From contig NZ_CP076543.1 in NCBI RefSeq assembly GCF_030440515.1, positions 7,169,001-7,233,000 of the forward strand: DNA of 64,000 nucleotides. Direction: 5' to 3'. The position numbers were made by a program, and so were the translations under genes. Shown here in pieces: positions 33,685-41,795 of this stretch (the stretch's first letter is position 1; every line of letters begins with the position of its first letter). This DNA comes from Streptomyces xanthophaeus. Its GTDB lineage: Bacteria > Actinomycetota > Actinomycetes > Streptomycetales > Streptomycetaceae. Under the pieces are notes generated by a model. That model worked only from the letters and a program-made list of their open reading frames with translations. It had not been told where the DNA came from and searched no databases.

Positions 33685-33874
33685 GGTTCTCTCGCTTCCG
33701 TCGACGGCGGCTCCCCGCGCGGCTTCGGTGTCCCGACCGGCCGCGCGCGATGAGGTCGCATGCTAGTGCGCCGCGGGTGCGAAGGGACCGGGCGTGCAAG
33801 GCCCCGCAGGAGCGCCCCGGCCGCTTCCCGCCAGGGTTGTGCGCCCCGCCGGGACCGGTGCCGCGCCTGTCGCG

Positions 33875-34501
33875 TCACCCGGGCGTGGGCGCGTCCCCGC
33901 CGGCTTGACGGCCCGGGTCCTCCTGGGGCGCGGCCAGCGCGTCCAGGTCGGCGAGCAGGGCCTCGGCGAGCTCCAGTTCGGCCAGGTGCTGCCGCTCGCT
34001 CCAGCGCAGCGCGAGGGTCGGGAAGGTCCATTCCGGTACGCCGCTCGCGTGGTCCATGGCCTCCCGTACGGCGGCCAGCTCGCCCCGGGTGCGCTCCAGG
34101 TGCTCGCCGACCATCGCGCGCAGCCGCTCCGGCTCGGCCAGGTGGCCGAGCCAGATCCGCAGCAGCAGGCCGTGCTTGAGCACGGGGGGACCGGCCTCGC
34201 CGGTGTCGGCGGCCCAGCCGGCCAGCGCGCCCCGCCCCGCGTCGGTGATGGCGTAACGCCGCTTGGCCCGTGCCTCCTCGGGTCCCGAGCGCACGGAGGC
34301 CGCGTAGCCCAGTTCCTCCAGGCGGCGCAGCTCCGCGTAGATCTGGCTGATCGCCGGTGACCAGTAGAAGAAGCGGAGCGAGGAGTCCGCCCACTTCTTC
34401 AGCTCGTAGCCGGTCCGCTCGCCGGGGAAGGAGAGCAGACCCAGAACGGCCCACGCGGTCGGCGGCAGCTCTTGCTTCTTCGACTCCTGACTACTAGTCA
34501 T
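33875..34501 (-). CDS. PadR-family transcriptional regulator
   Basis: About 208 aa. The N-terminal PadR winged helix reads AWAVLGLLSFPGERTGYELKKW ... SPAISQIYAELRRLEELGYA, with the wing RRYAITDAGRGALAGW, followed by a C-terminal helical dimerisation domain. PadR proteins repress adjacent detoxification genes and are released by phenolics or drugs. It is divergent from the luciferase-like monooxygenase with a 49-bp gap. ATG at 34501 has no ribosome-binding site, so the transcript may be leaderless; an upstream frame to 34549 would overlap the divergent promoter. Confidence 0.93.
   Translation of the reverse strand: MTSSQESKKQELPPTAWAVLGLLSFPGERTGYELKKWADSSLRFFYWSPAISQIYAELRRLEELGYAASVRSGPEEARAKRRYAITDAGRGALAGWAADTGEAGPPVLKHGLLLRIWLGHLAEPERLRAMVGEHLERTRGELAAVREAMDHASGVPEWTFPTLALRWSERQHLAELELAEALLADLDALAAPQEDPGRQAGGDAPTPG
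34489..34499. promoter_or_regulatory. Palindrome at the PadR start
   Basis: GACTA-C-TAGTC is a perfect palindrome with one central base. It overlaps the first codons of padR and lies about 55 bp upstream of the divergent monooxygenase gene. A candidate PadR operator. Confidence 0.4.
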
Positions 34502-34550
34502 ATTTCGAATTGAAGTGAGACCGGGAACGCGACGCAACCCTGGAGGCACA

Positions 34551-35672
34551 GTGAAATTCTCCGTGATCTTCGAAGCTCAGCTTGCCGACCCGACGGTGGA
34601 ACGGGAGCACCGGCTCATCCGCGACTGCGTCGAGCAGGCCGTGCTCGCCGAACGCATGGGATTCGACCGGATCTGGGCGGTCGAGCACCACTCGCTCAAG
34701 TGGTACGCCCACATGAGTGCCCCCGAGATCTTCCTGACCTGGGTCGCGGCCAGGACGAACACCATACGCATCGGCCACGGCGTCGTGTGCATGCCCTTCA
34801 ACTTCAACCACCCGGTGCGGGTCGCGGAGCGGGCCGCCATGCTCGACCTGCTCTCGGGCGGGCGCCTGGACCTCGGGGCCGGGCGCGGGGGCACCGAGCA
34901 GGAGACCTCGCTGTGCGGGGTGGACCGGGACCGCACCACGGCCGAGGTCGAGGAGGCCCTGCGGATCATCGGCAGGGCCTGGCAGGAGGAGGAGCTGGAG
35001 TATCACGGCGAGCTGATCGACATCGACCCGCACCCGATCCTGCCGAGGCCGCGGCAGACCCCGCACCCGCCGCTGTTCCTGGCGTGCAGCCGGGGCGAGA
35101 CCCTGGTCCAGGCGGCCGAGCTGGGGATCGGGGCGCTGGTGATGGGCTTCGCCGGCCCCGAGTCCATCGCGCGGATGCGGTCCGTCTACGACGCGGCGAT
35201 CGCCGGGCGCGACGGGAGCCGGTTCGTGTCCACCGCGGTCAACGACCACTTCTCCGTGCTCTGCCCGACCATCGTGCTCGACGACCGGGAGGAGGCGCGC
35301 CGGATCGGCACCCGCGGGCAGCGGTTCTTCGCCCAGTCCATCGGCCACTGGTACGGCGGGGCCGGCGTCCCGGACGAGGCCGTGGTGGCGGGCGCCGACG
35401 AGGCCGCGGAGATGCGCAGGGCCGCCGAGCAGGTGGTGGCCCGGCTGTACGAGCTGGACATCCCGGTCCGGCCGGCCTCCGCGGCCACCTTCAACGCCGA
35501 CCACGCCTACGGGACCGCCGACGACGCGATCGCGTACGCCGAGCGGCTCAGGGAGGCGGGCGCCGACGAGATCATGTGCCTGATCCAGATGGGCACGGTG
35601 GAGCAGGAGGCCTGTCTGGAGACCCTGAGGCAATGGGGCGAAAAGGTCATTCCGCACTTCCGGGGCGCATGA
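34551..35672 (+). CDS. LLM-class flavin-dependent oxidoreductase
   Basis: A 373-aa luciferase-like TIM-barrel monooxygenase. Family features are EQAVLAERMGFDRIWAVEHHSL, APEIFLTWVAARTNTIRIGHGV, NHPVRVAERAAMLDLLSGGRLDLGAGRG and LFLACSRGETLVQAAELGIG. It uses FMNH2 (or F420) and oxygen on an unknown substrate. GTG at 34551 has GGAGG 5 nt upstream. The divergent PadR regulator probably controls it. Confidence 0.94.
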   Translation: MKFSVIFEAQLADPTVEREHRLIRDCVEQAVLAERMGFDRIWAVEHHSLKWYAHMSAPEIFLTWVAARTNTIRIGHGVVCMPFNFNHPVRVAERAAMLDLLSGGRLDLGAGRGGTEQETSLCGVDRDRTTAEVEEALRIIGRAWQEEELEYHGELIDIDPHPILPRPRQTPHPPLFLACSRGETLVQAAELGIGALVMGFAGPESIARMRSVYDAAIAGRDGSRFVSTAVNDHFSVLCPTIVLDDREEARRIGTRGQRFFAQSIGHWYGGAGVPDEAVVAGADEAAEMRRAAEQVVARLYELDIPVRPASAATFNADHAYGTADDAIAYAERLREAGADEIMCLIQMGTVEQEACLETLRQWGEKVIPHFRGA

Positions 35673-35853
35673 TGGGTGTGTGATGTGCGCCTCTGTCGCC
35701 CGTCGGGCTCCGCCCGCCCCGGCCCGGCCGGTTTCCCCGCCGCCGGCCGAGAAGCCTTGGCGCAATTGGGCGGAGTGGTCGGTTCCGCGCTGACGAACGG
35801 GAAGACTTCCGGTGAAATGGGGGGTGACGCAGGATAATTTCCCGAGTTCCCTC

Positions 35854-35883
35854 TTGAGGGGGAGAGCCTCGCACGCATACGCT
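35854..35883 (+). promoter_or_regulatory. Promoter for the DUF6421 operon
   Basis: TTGAGG (35854-35859), an 18-bp spacer and TACGCT (35878-35883) match vegetative promoters. The expected start, near 35890, leaves a 29-nt leader with a GGAGGAAG ribosome-binding site before ATG 35919. Confidence 0.6.
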
Positions 35884-35918
35884 GCCCATACGTGAGGTTC
35901 TCCTGTGGAGGAAGTGAC

Positions 35919-37325
35919 ATGACGGAAACTCTTGTGCCCGGTACCGGCGGCGCCGTGATAACCGCTGGAGCGCGGGTGGTCGACCACCCCGCGTGGCCCG
36001 AGCTCAAGGCCGCCGTGGAGGAGATCCGGCCCTGGCAGGCCAAGGACGGCTCCATCGACTTCGAGGTCGAAGGCGCGCACGGCCGTGCCACCGTCCTGGC
36101 CGCGGTGGAACGCGTGATCACGGCGGTCGAGACGCTGTCGCCGCTGCTCCCGCACGCGACCGCGTACCACCAGGCCCTCGTCGCCGACCTGCGCAAGTGG
36201 GCCGCCGACGACTTCAAGGTGCCGGACTTCCTCGACTCCCTGCTGGCCTTCCACCCGGCCGCGGAGCGCGCCGACGGGCTCCAGCACCTCGTCGTCTTCC
36301 CCATGTACACCCAGAACGGCAACCTGGACCGCAACCTGGAAGCCGTCGTGCTCAAGATGGTGTGGCCCGAGTGGCTCGCCGAGCTGGAGCGCACCCGGTA
36401 CGACAACCCGCTCTTCCTTGGCATCACATTCGAGGACTTCACGCCGGGCTACGACACCCACTCCGCCGTGCTCTTCCCGGAGACCATCGCCGTGCGCGAG
36501 GCCCCCGAGCGCTTCACCTGGGGCGGCATCTTCTGTGACCGCGAGGCCGCCCGCTACCGCAAGGTGACCGAGGCCGCCGTCGACATCCTGGGCATCGACC
36601 TGCCCGAGGACATCGCCCGCATGGTCGAGGACCAGGAGCGCTGCGAGAAGGCCTTCGTCCTGTGGGACATGGTCCACGACCGCACCCACAGCCACGGCGA
36701 CCTGCCGTTCGACCCCTTCATGATCAAGCAGCGCCAGCCGTTCTGGATGTACGGACTGGAGGAGCTGCGCTGCGACCTCACCGCCTTCAAGGAGGCCGTG
36801 AAGCTGGAGTCCGAGGGCAACGAGCACGGCCGTGACGTGCAGTACGCCGTCCTCTTCGACCGGATGTTCCGCTTCCCGGTCTCCGGCGACCGCAACCGCA
36901 ACTACGACGGCCTCGGTGGCCAGCTCCTCTTCGCCTACCTCCACAAGCACGACGTCGTGCGCTGGACGGACAACAAGCTGAAGATCGACTGGATGCGCGC
37001 CCCGCAGGTCACCAACCAGCTGTGCGGCGAGATCGAGGACCTGTACCGGGCCGGCATCGACCGCCCGAAGCTCGTGCACTGGTTCAAGGCGTACGAGCTG
37101 GTCTCCACCTACCTCGCCCCGCACCCGGGTTCCAAGTGGGCCAAGGGCGCCGACGCCCTGGACCTGACGCAGCCGCCGCGCAAGCTCGTGGACGACGTGC
37201 TTCCGGACGAGTTTCCGCTCAGCATGTTCTTTGAGGCGCTCGCCAAGAAGCTCAAGGGGACGATCGCCGCGACCAAGGGCATCACGGCCCTGAATGCAGA
37301 GCAGGCCGAGCGAGTCGCCGCGTGA
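35919..37325 (+). CDS. DUF6421 family protein
   Basis: A 468-aa soluble protein conserved in actinobacteria, with no assigned function. It has WDMVHDRTHSHGDLPFDPFM (near 256), where the HxxxHxH cluster could bind metal, and Trp/Tyr-rich surroundings (QPFWMYGLEELRCDL, DVVRWTDNKLKIDW). No membrane helix or signal. ATG at 35919 has GGAGGAAG upstream. It is the first gene of a tight operon with an SDR (27-bp gap) and a threonine aldolase, which suggests a role in hydroxy-amino acid metabolism; that is context only. Confidence 0.85.
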   Translation: MTETLVPGTGGAVITAGARVVDHPAWPELKAAVEEIRPWQAKDGSIDFEVEGAHGRATVLAAVERVITAVETLSPLLPHATAYHQALVADLRKWAADDFKVPDFLDSLLAFHPAAERADGLQHLVVFPMYTQNGNLDRNLEAVVLKMVWPEWLAELERTRYDNPLFLGITFEDFTPGYDTHSAVLFPETIAVREAPERFTWGGIFCDREAARYRKVTEAAVDILGIDLPEDIARMVEDQERCEKAFVLWDMVHDRTHSHGDLPFDPFMIKQRQPFWMYGLEELRCDLTAFKEAVKLESEGNEHGRDVQYAVLFDRMFRFPVSGDRNRNYDGLGGQLLFAYLHKHDVVRWTDNKLKIDWMRAPQVTNQLCGEIEDLYRAGIDRPKLVHWFKAYELVSTYLAPHPGSKWAKGADALDLTQPPRKLVDDVLPDEFPLSMFFEALAKKLKGTIAATKGITALNAEQAERVAA

Positions 37326-37351
37326 GCACTCGCCCACAGGAGGCTGCACAG

Positions 37352-38113
37352 ATGAACGGCTCCGGGAACGGCAACGGAAAGCTGCACGGAGCGGTGGTGG
37401 CGGTGGCCGGGGCCGGCGGGCCCGCCGGCCGCGCCACCCTGCTCCGCCTCGCCGAGGCGGGTGCGGTGGTCATCGCGTCCGACGCCGATCCGGCGCGGCT
37501 CGCGGAGGCCGTGGACGCGGCGCGCTACGCCCACGGCGGCGCCACCATCACCGGTGACACCGTCGACCTGCTCGACCTGGACGCCACCAAGGCCTGGGCC
37601 GAGCAGACCGAGCAGGAGTTCGGCCGGATCGACGGCCTGGTGCACCTCGTCGGCGGCTGGCGCGGCAGCAAGACCTTCACCGATACGGACCTCGCGGACT
37701 GGACCTTCCTGGAGAAGCTCCTCATCCGCACGGTCCAGCACACCTCGCTGGCCTTCCACGACGGGCTGCTGCGCAGCGACCGCGGCCGCTACGTGCTGAT
37801 CAGCCAGTCCGGGGCGCACAAGCCGGTCGCCAACAACGCCGCGTACAACGCGGGCAAGGCGGCGGCCGAGGCCTGGACCCTGGCCATGGCTGACTCCTTC
37901 CGCAAGGCGGGGGGTGACGAGGGCCCCGGCGCGGCAGCTGCGATCCTGGTCATCAAGGCACTGGTGCACGAGGCGATGCGCGCCGAGCGTCCCACTGCGA
38001 AGTTCGCGGGCTTCACCGACGTGACGGAACTGGCCGAGGCCATCGCCGGCGTCTGGGAGCGGCCCGCCATCGATGTGAACGGACAGCGTCTGTGGCTCAC
38101 TCCGCAACCGTGA
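37352..38113 (+). CDS. SDR-family oxidoreductase
   Basis: A 253-aa short-chain dehydrogenase. The cofactor-binding VAVAGAGGPAGRATLLRL (a GxGGxxG variant), VHLVGGW in place of NNAG, the active-site Ser in VLISQSGAH and Y-x3-K in AYNAGKAA are all present. D39-type acidic residue after the second strand (IASDAD) suggests NAD preference. ATG at 37352 has AGGAGGCT upstream. It overlaps the start of the threonine aldolase gene, so the two are translationally coupled. Confidence 0.92.
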   Translation: MNGSGNGNGKLHGAVVAVAGAGGPAGRATLLRLAEAGAVVIASDADPARLAEAVDAARYAHGGATITGDTVDLLDLDATKAWAEQTEQEFGRIDGLVHLVGGWRGSKTFTDTDLADWTFLEKLLIRTVQHTSLAFHDGLLRSDRGRYVLISQSGAHKPVANNAAYNAGKAAAEAWTLAMADSFRKAGGDEGPGAAAAILVIKALVHEAMRAERPTAKFAGFTDVTELAEAIAGVWERPAIDVNGQRLWLTPQP

Positions 38114-39186
38114 GAACCGAGGCAGGGAAGACCGACGCCCGGCGCCACCACGACCCGGCGGTGCGCGGGTTCGCGAGCGACAACTACGCGGGCGTGCACC
38201 CGGAGGTCCTGGCCGCCGTCGCGCTCGCCAACGGCGGCCACCAGGTCGCCTACGGCGAGGACGACTACACCGAACACCTGCAGAAGGTCATACGCAGCCA
38301 CTTCGGGCCGTACGCGGAAGCCTTCCCGGTCTTCAACGGCACCGGCGCGAACGTCACCGCCCTCCAGGCGATGACGGACCGCTGGGGTGCCGTGATCTGC
38401 GCCAAGAGCGCCCACATCAACGTGGACGAGGGCGGCGCGCCGGAGCGGATGGCGGGCCTCAAGCTGCTCGCCGTACCGACCCCGGACGGCAAGCTCACCC
38501 CCGAGCTGATCGACCAGGAGGCCTGGGGCTTCGAGGACGAGCACCGGGCGATGCCGCAGGTCGTGTCGATCACCCAGAACACCGAGCTGGGCACGGTCTA
38601 CACCCCGGACGAGATCCGGGCGATCTGCGAGCACGCCCACAGGCTCGGCATGAAGGTCCACCTCGACGGTGCCCGGATAGCCAACGCCGCGGCCTCCCTC
38701 GACGTGCCGATGCGCGCCTTCACCAACGCGGTGGGCGTGGACGTGCTGTCGTACGGCGGCACGAAGAACGGCATGATGTTCGGTGAGGCCGTGGTGGTGC
38801 TCAACCCGGACGCCGTCCGGCAGATGAAGCACATCCGCAAGATGTCGATGCAGCTCGCGTCCAAGATGCGCTTCGTGTCGGTGCAGCTGGAGGCCTTGCT
38901 CGCCAAGGACCTGTGGCTGCGCAACGCGCGGCACGCCAACGCGATGGCGCAGCGGCTCGCCGCCGGCGTGCGCGAGACGGACGGCGTGGAGATCCTCTAC
39001 CCGGTGCAGGCGAACGCGGTGTTCGCGCGGCTGCCCCACGAGGTCTCGCGGCGGCTGCAGAAGCGTTACCGCTTCTACTTCTGGGACGAGGCCGCGGGTG
39101 ACGTCCGCTGGATGTGCGGTTTCGACACCCAGGAAGAGGACGTGGACGGCTTCCTCCAGGCGCTGAAGGAAGAGCTGGCGCGCTGA
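38092..39186 (+). CDS. ltaE: Low-specificity threonine aldolase
   Basis: A 364-aa PLP-dependent fold-type I enzyme. FASDNYAGVHPEVLAAV, FPVFNGTGANVTALQ, the pyridine-binding VHLDGARIANAA and the Schiff-base Lys in SYGGTKNGMMFGEAV are diagnostic. It cleaves threonine or allo-threonine to glycine and acetaldehyde, or related beta-hydroxy amino acids. GTG at 38092 overlaps the SDR by 22 bp; an alternative GTG at 38110 would give a 4-bp GTGA overlap with the SDR stop. It is the last gene of the DUF6421/SDR operon. Confidence 0.95.
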   Translation: MAHSATVRTEAGKTDARRHHDPAVRGFASDNYAGVHPEVLAAVALANGGHQVAYGEDDYTEHLQKVIRSHFGPYAEAFPVFNGTGANVTALQAMTDRWGAVICAKSAHINVDEGGAPERMAGLKLLAVPTPDGKLTPELIDQEAWGFEDEHRAMPQVVSITQNTELGTVYTPDEIRAICEHAHRLGMKVHLDGARIANAAASLDVPMRAFTNAVGVDVLSYGGTKNGMMFGEAVVVLNPDAVRQMKHIRKMSMQLASKMRFVSVQLEALLAKDLWLRNARHANAMAQRLAAGVRETDGVEILYPVQANAVFARLPHEVSRRLQKRYRFYFWDEAAGDVRWMCGFDTQEEDVDGFLQALKEELAR

Positions 39187-39220
39187 GCGGCACCTCACGA
39201 AGGTCTGCATAGCTATACCT

Positions 39221-39250
39221 CCGACCGTAAATCTATTGATCTACGGTCGG
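39221..39250. promoter_or_regulatory. Stem-loop overlapping the transglutaminase promoter
   Basis: CCGACCGTA (39221-39229) and TACGGTCGG (39242-39250) are perfect 9-bp arms; inner ATC/GAT extend the stem around a TATT loop after one mismatch. The right arm lies in the spacer of the predicted promoter, so it may be an operator; as RNA it may also end ltaE transcription. Confidence 0.6.
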
Positions 39251-39265
39251 GGGTTTGCCTATGCT
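39236..39265 (+). promoter_or_regulatory. Promoter of a probably leaderless transglutaminase mRNA
   Basis: TTGATC (39236-39241), an 18-bp spacer and TATGCT (39260-39265) put transcription start about 7 nt later, at the ATG itself (39272). No ribosome-binding site precedes that ATG, which agrees with a leaderless transcript. Confidence 0.65.
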
Positions 39266-39271
39266 CCGGCC

Positions 39272-39871
39272 ATGCAGCTGATCCAACAGAGCCCCGATAT
39301 TCACGCCTACTTGGCGTCCGACGAGGCGATCGACCACTGGAATCCGGTCGTGCAGGAAACCGCCGACACCCTGTGGTCCGCCAGCGGCGACGCATATTCA
39401 TACGCCAAGGCCGCCTTCGAGTTCGTCCGCGACACCATCCCGCACTCGGGCGATTCCGGCGACCCGCGCGTCGCCTGGCGCGCGTCCGACGTCCTCACGA
39501 CGCGCAACGGCATCTGCTACGCCAAAGCCCACGCCCTCGTCGCCCTGCTGCGCGCCCAGGGCATCCCGGGGGCCCTGTGCTACCAGCGCCTCGCCGACGA
39601 CGACGGAACGAACCCCGTCGTGCACGGCCTGGTCGCCCTGCGGCTGCCCGGCAGCGCGCGCTGGTCCCGCATCGACCCGCGCGGCAACAAGCCCGGCGTG
39701 GACGCCCGGTTCGACCTCGACCAGGAGCGACTGGCCTTCCCCGTACGCCCGGAACTCGGCGAGATCGACTACCCCGAGCTCTGCGCCGCCCCGCACCCGG
39801 CCGCGCTCAAGGCCCTTCAGGAGTCCGCGGACCGGCCGCAGTTGTGGCGGAACCTGCCGACGGCTCTGTAG
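39272..39871 (+). CDS. Transglutaminase-like cysteine protease-fold protein
   Basis: A 199-aa cytosolic transglutaminase-core protein. The Cys-His-Asp triad is visible as C82 (TTRNGICYAKA), H118 (PVVHGLVAL) and D135 (RIDPRGNK). KAAFEFVRDTIPHSGD near 46-61 is typical of the family. Members hydrolyse amide or peptide bonds, or crosslink; the substrate is unknown. It has no signal peptide. It is translated from a probable leaderless transcript. Its last 65 bp overlap the coding end of the convergent MFS gene. Confidence 0.9.
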   Translation: MQLIQQSPDIHAYLASDEAIDHWNPVVQETADTLWSASGDAYSYAKAAFEFVRDTIPHSGDSGDPRVAWRASDVLTTRNGICYAKAHALVALLRAQGIPGALCYQRLADDDGTNPVVHGLVALRLPGSARWSRIDPRGNKPGVDARFDLDQERLAFPVRPELGEIDYPELCAAPHPAALKALQESADRPQLWRNLPTAL

Positions 39872-41060
39872 CCCCGGCGCGGGCGGGCCGTCCGGGCCGC
39901 GCGGGTTCGCGTACCGCCGTCAGGGCGTGCAGCAGCGCCGACGCGAGCAGCAGTCCGGCGATCCCGGTCAGCAGCGCCGCCGCGGGCACGTCGGCCGCCA
40001 GCCCCACCAGGGCCGCCCCGGTCGACGCCGCCGTCACCTTCAGCCCCGCGCCCAGGGTGAACACCTGGGTCCGCACCCCGTCGGGCGCGTACCGCGCGCG
40101 GATCCGCAGCGTGGCCGTCAGCAGCGGCCCGTCGCACACCCCGGCGAGCGCGAACAGCGCCGCCGTCACGGCCACCGACGGGGCGAACGCGGCCGCCGCG
40201 AGGGCCGCCCCGGTCCCGGCCAGCGCCCACCGCACCAGCCGGCCGGACTCCACGGACGTGATGCGGCCCAGTGTGAGCGAGCCGCCGAGTGCGCCAACCG
40301 CGAAGGCCGTCATCAGCACACCCCCGCCGCCCGGGCTGCCGAGTTCCGTGGCCAGCAGCACCGAGACGGTGGTGAGCGAACCGATGCCCACGAAGCCCAG
40401 GGTCGTGGCCGAGGTGACCGCCCGCAGCTCACGGACCCGCCACAGGGCCGCGAGCCCCGCGCCCAGCCCGGCCCGGGGTGCGCCGGGGACCGGGCCCGCG
40501 CCCTGGTCCTCGTACGGGAGGGTGGCCGCCAGCACGGCCGCCAGGGCCCCGGACGCCGCCAGGACGGCCATGGCGGGCCCGGCCGAGCCCAGCGCCGTGA
40601 CCAGGCCGACCGCCGCCGGCGCGGTGACGGCCGCCGCGTTGTAGGTCGCGGCGTCCCAGCCGTACGCCCGGTCCCGGCCGGGTCCTGCCGGAACCAGGCC
40701 GGTGATCAGGCTGGACAGCCCGCCCGTCACCATCGGCCCGCAGGAGCCGCCGAGCACCGCCACGGCCAGTACCAGCGGTACGGGGGCCCGGCCGAGCAGG
40801 ACGGTCAGCGCCGCGACGGCCGTCGCGAACCCGGCCAGGGCGCCGGCGTGGAACAGCCGCGGCCGGCGGGCCCGGGCGGCCGCGGCGCCCGCGAGCGGGG
40901 CCGCCAGGACGTGCGGGGCCAGCCAGGCCGTCAGGACGAACGCCCCGTGCGCCGCGCTCCCGGTGCGCTCCAGTGCCAGCAGCACCACGGCCATGCCCAT
41001 GCCCTCCGAGGCGACGCGCGCGGCCAGTGCCGCCGCCAGGTACCGCCCGAAACCGCCCAT
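39807..41060 (-). CDS. MFS transporter
   Basis: A 417-aa major facilitator protein with about 12 hydrophobic helices, a central loop (YEDQGAGPVPGAPRAG, near 203-218) and a disordered Pro/Ala-rich tail. It is a likely drug or metabolite exporter. ATG at 41060 has GGGGAGGGG upstream. It is divergent from a CGNR-type regulator with a paired inverted repeat between, so regulated efflux is the simplest model. The 3' end overlaps the transglutaminase gene by 65 bp in antisense, within the poorly conserved tail. Confidence 0.9.
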   Translation of the reverse strand: MGGFGRYLAAALAARVASEGMGMAVVLLALERTGSAAHGAFVLTAWLAPHVLAAPLAGAAAARARRPRLFHAGALAGFATAVAALTVLLGRAPVPLVLAVAVLGGSCGPMVTGGLSSLITGLVPAGPGRDRAYGWDAATYNAAAVTAPAAVGLVTALGSAGPAMAVLAASGALAAVLAATLPYEDQGAGPVPGAPRAGLGAGLAALWRVRELRAVTSATTLGFVGIGSLTTVSVLLATELGSPGGGGVLMTAFAVGALGGSLTLGRITSVESGRLVRWALAGTGAALAAAAFAPSVAVTAALFALAGVCDGPLLTATLRIRARYAPDGVRTQVFTLGAGLKVTAASTGAALVGLAADVPAAALLTGIAGLLLASALLHALTAVREPARPGRPARAGATEPSAGSATTAAGPRTPEGP

Positions 41061-41075
41061 GGAACCCCTCCCCGG

Positions 41076-41115
41076 TATGCTGTAACGCGATAGACGGGCA
41101 AGACGTTACGTCATA
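41076..41115. promoter_or_regulatory. Paired inverted repeat between MFS and CGNR genes
   Basis: TATGCTGTAACG (41076-41087) and CGTTACGTCATA (41104-41115) are complementary at 10 of 12 positions across a 16-bp spacer. It sits in the 81-bp divergent region and is a candidate operator for the CGNR protein. Confidence 0.55.
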
Positions 41116-41141
41116 CGCGTGTAGGGCGAAAGGATGTGGGG

Positions 41142-41705
41142 ATGGGCGACTCGCGGGACGGCTTCTCGGCGGCCCGGAGGCTGATCGACCTCGCCGAAGC
41201 GGTCCGGGCGGCCCCCGAACTGCCGCGCGCCGAGCTCGCGGAGCTGCTGGCCGGGTACGGGGAGCGTCCCGCCGACCTCACGGAGGAGGCGTTCCCCGAG
41301 GCGGGCGCGGCCGAACTGCGCGCCGCGGCCCGGCGGATGGGGGAGGTGCTCGGCGAGGGTGACGAAGGCCGCGCCGCCGAGGCCCTGAACGCGCTGTTCG
41401 CGGAGTACGGCACCCGTCCCCGCCTGACCCGGCACGGCGGCCACCCCTGGCACCTGCACGTCGACCGGGGCGAGGAGGCCGGCTGGGGCGACTGGTTCCT
41501 GGCCTCGGGCGCCCTCGCCCTCGCCCAACTGCTCACGGAGTACGGGCGGATCGCCTGGGGCGCCTGCGCCGCGGCGGGCTGCGGGCGGTTCTTCCTCGCC
41601 ACCGGGCCGGGGAGTGCGCGCCGCTACTGCTCCGGCAGTTGTGCCACGCGGGCACGGGTCGCGGCCCACCGCCGCCGGAGGCGGGAGGAGGGAGCGGGAG
41701 GTTGA
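41142..41705 (+). CDS. CGNR zinc-finger-type regulator (variant motif)
   Basis: A 187-aa protein with an N-terminal helical ABATE-like domain (GHPWHLHVD, GDWFLASGALALAQLL) and a C-terminal zinc finger CAAAGCGRFF ... RRYCSGSCATRARVAAHRRR. The family motif normally ends CGNR; here it is CATR, although all four Cys ligands remain. Such proteins are probable DNA-binding repressors. ATG at 41142 is preferred, with AAGGA 7 nt upstream; a GTG 6 nt earlier is possible. Divergent from the MFS transporter. Confidence 0.85.
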   Translation: MGDSRDGFSAARRLIDLAEAVRAAPELPRAELAELLAGYGERPADLTEEAFPEAGAAELRAAARRMGEVLGEGDEGRAAEALNALFAEYGTRPRLTRHGGHPWHLHVDRGEEAGWGDWFLASGALALAQLLTEYGRIAWGACAAAGCGRFFLATGPGSARRYCSGSCATRARVAAHRRRRREEGAGG

Positions 41706-41706
41706 T

Positions 41707-41719
41707 AGGAAACTTTCTT
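41707..41719. promoter_or_regulatory. Near-palindrome upstream of the alginate lyase-like gene
   Basis: AGGAAA-C-TTTCTT, palindromic except for one position, lies 77 bp upstream of the lyase ATG. Similar AGGAAACTTTCCT-type boxes precede secreted polysaccharide hydrolase genes in Streptomyces (recalled from general knowledge, not checked). Confidence 0.4.
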
Positions 41720-41795
41720 GTCAGACATCGTTGTCACTTGGCATGGGCATGAGTATCTTCGGGCCACCGGAACCCCTCCCACCGGAAGGCCCCCC

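Noticed and set aside
35683..35793. Possible leader peptide (starts MCASVARR) before the DUF6421 operon
   Set aside because: It lies upstream of the predicted promoter (35854-35883), lacks the HVDLVR/CR leader signature and has no following attenuator.
34494..37349. Minus-strand ORF of 951 codons
   Set aside because: It is antisense to the monooxygenase and DUF6421 genes, both of which have family signatures and promoters.
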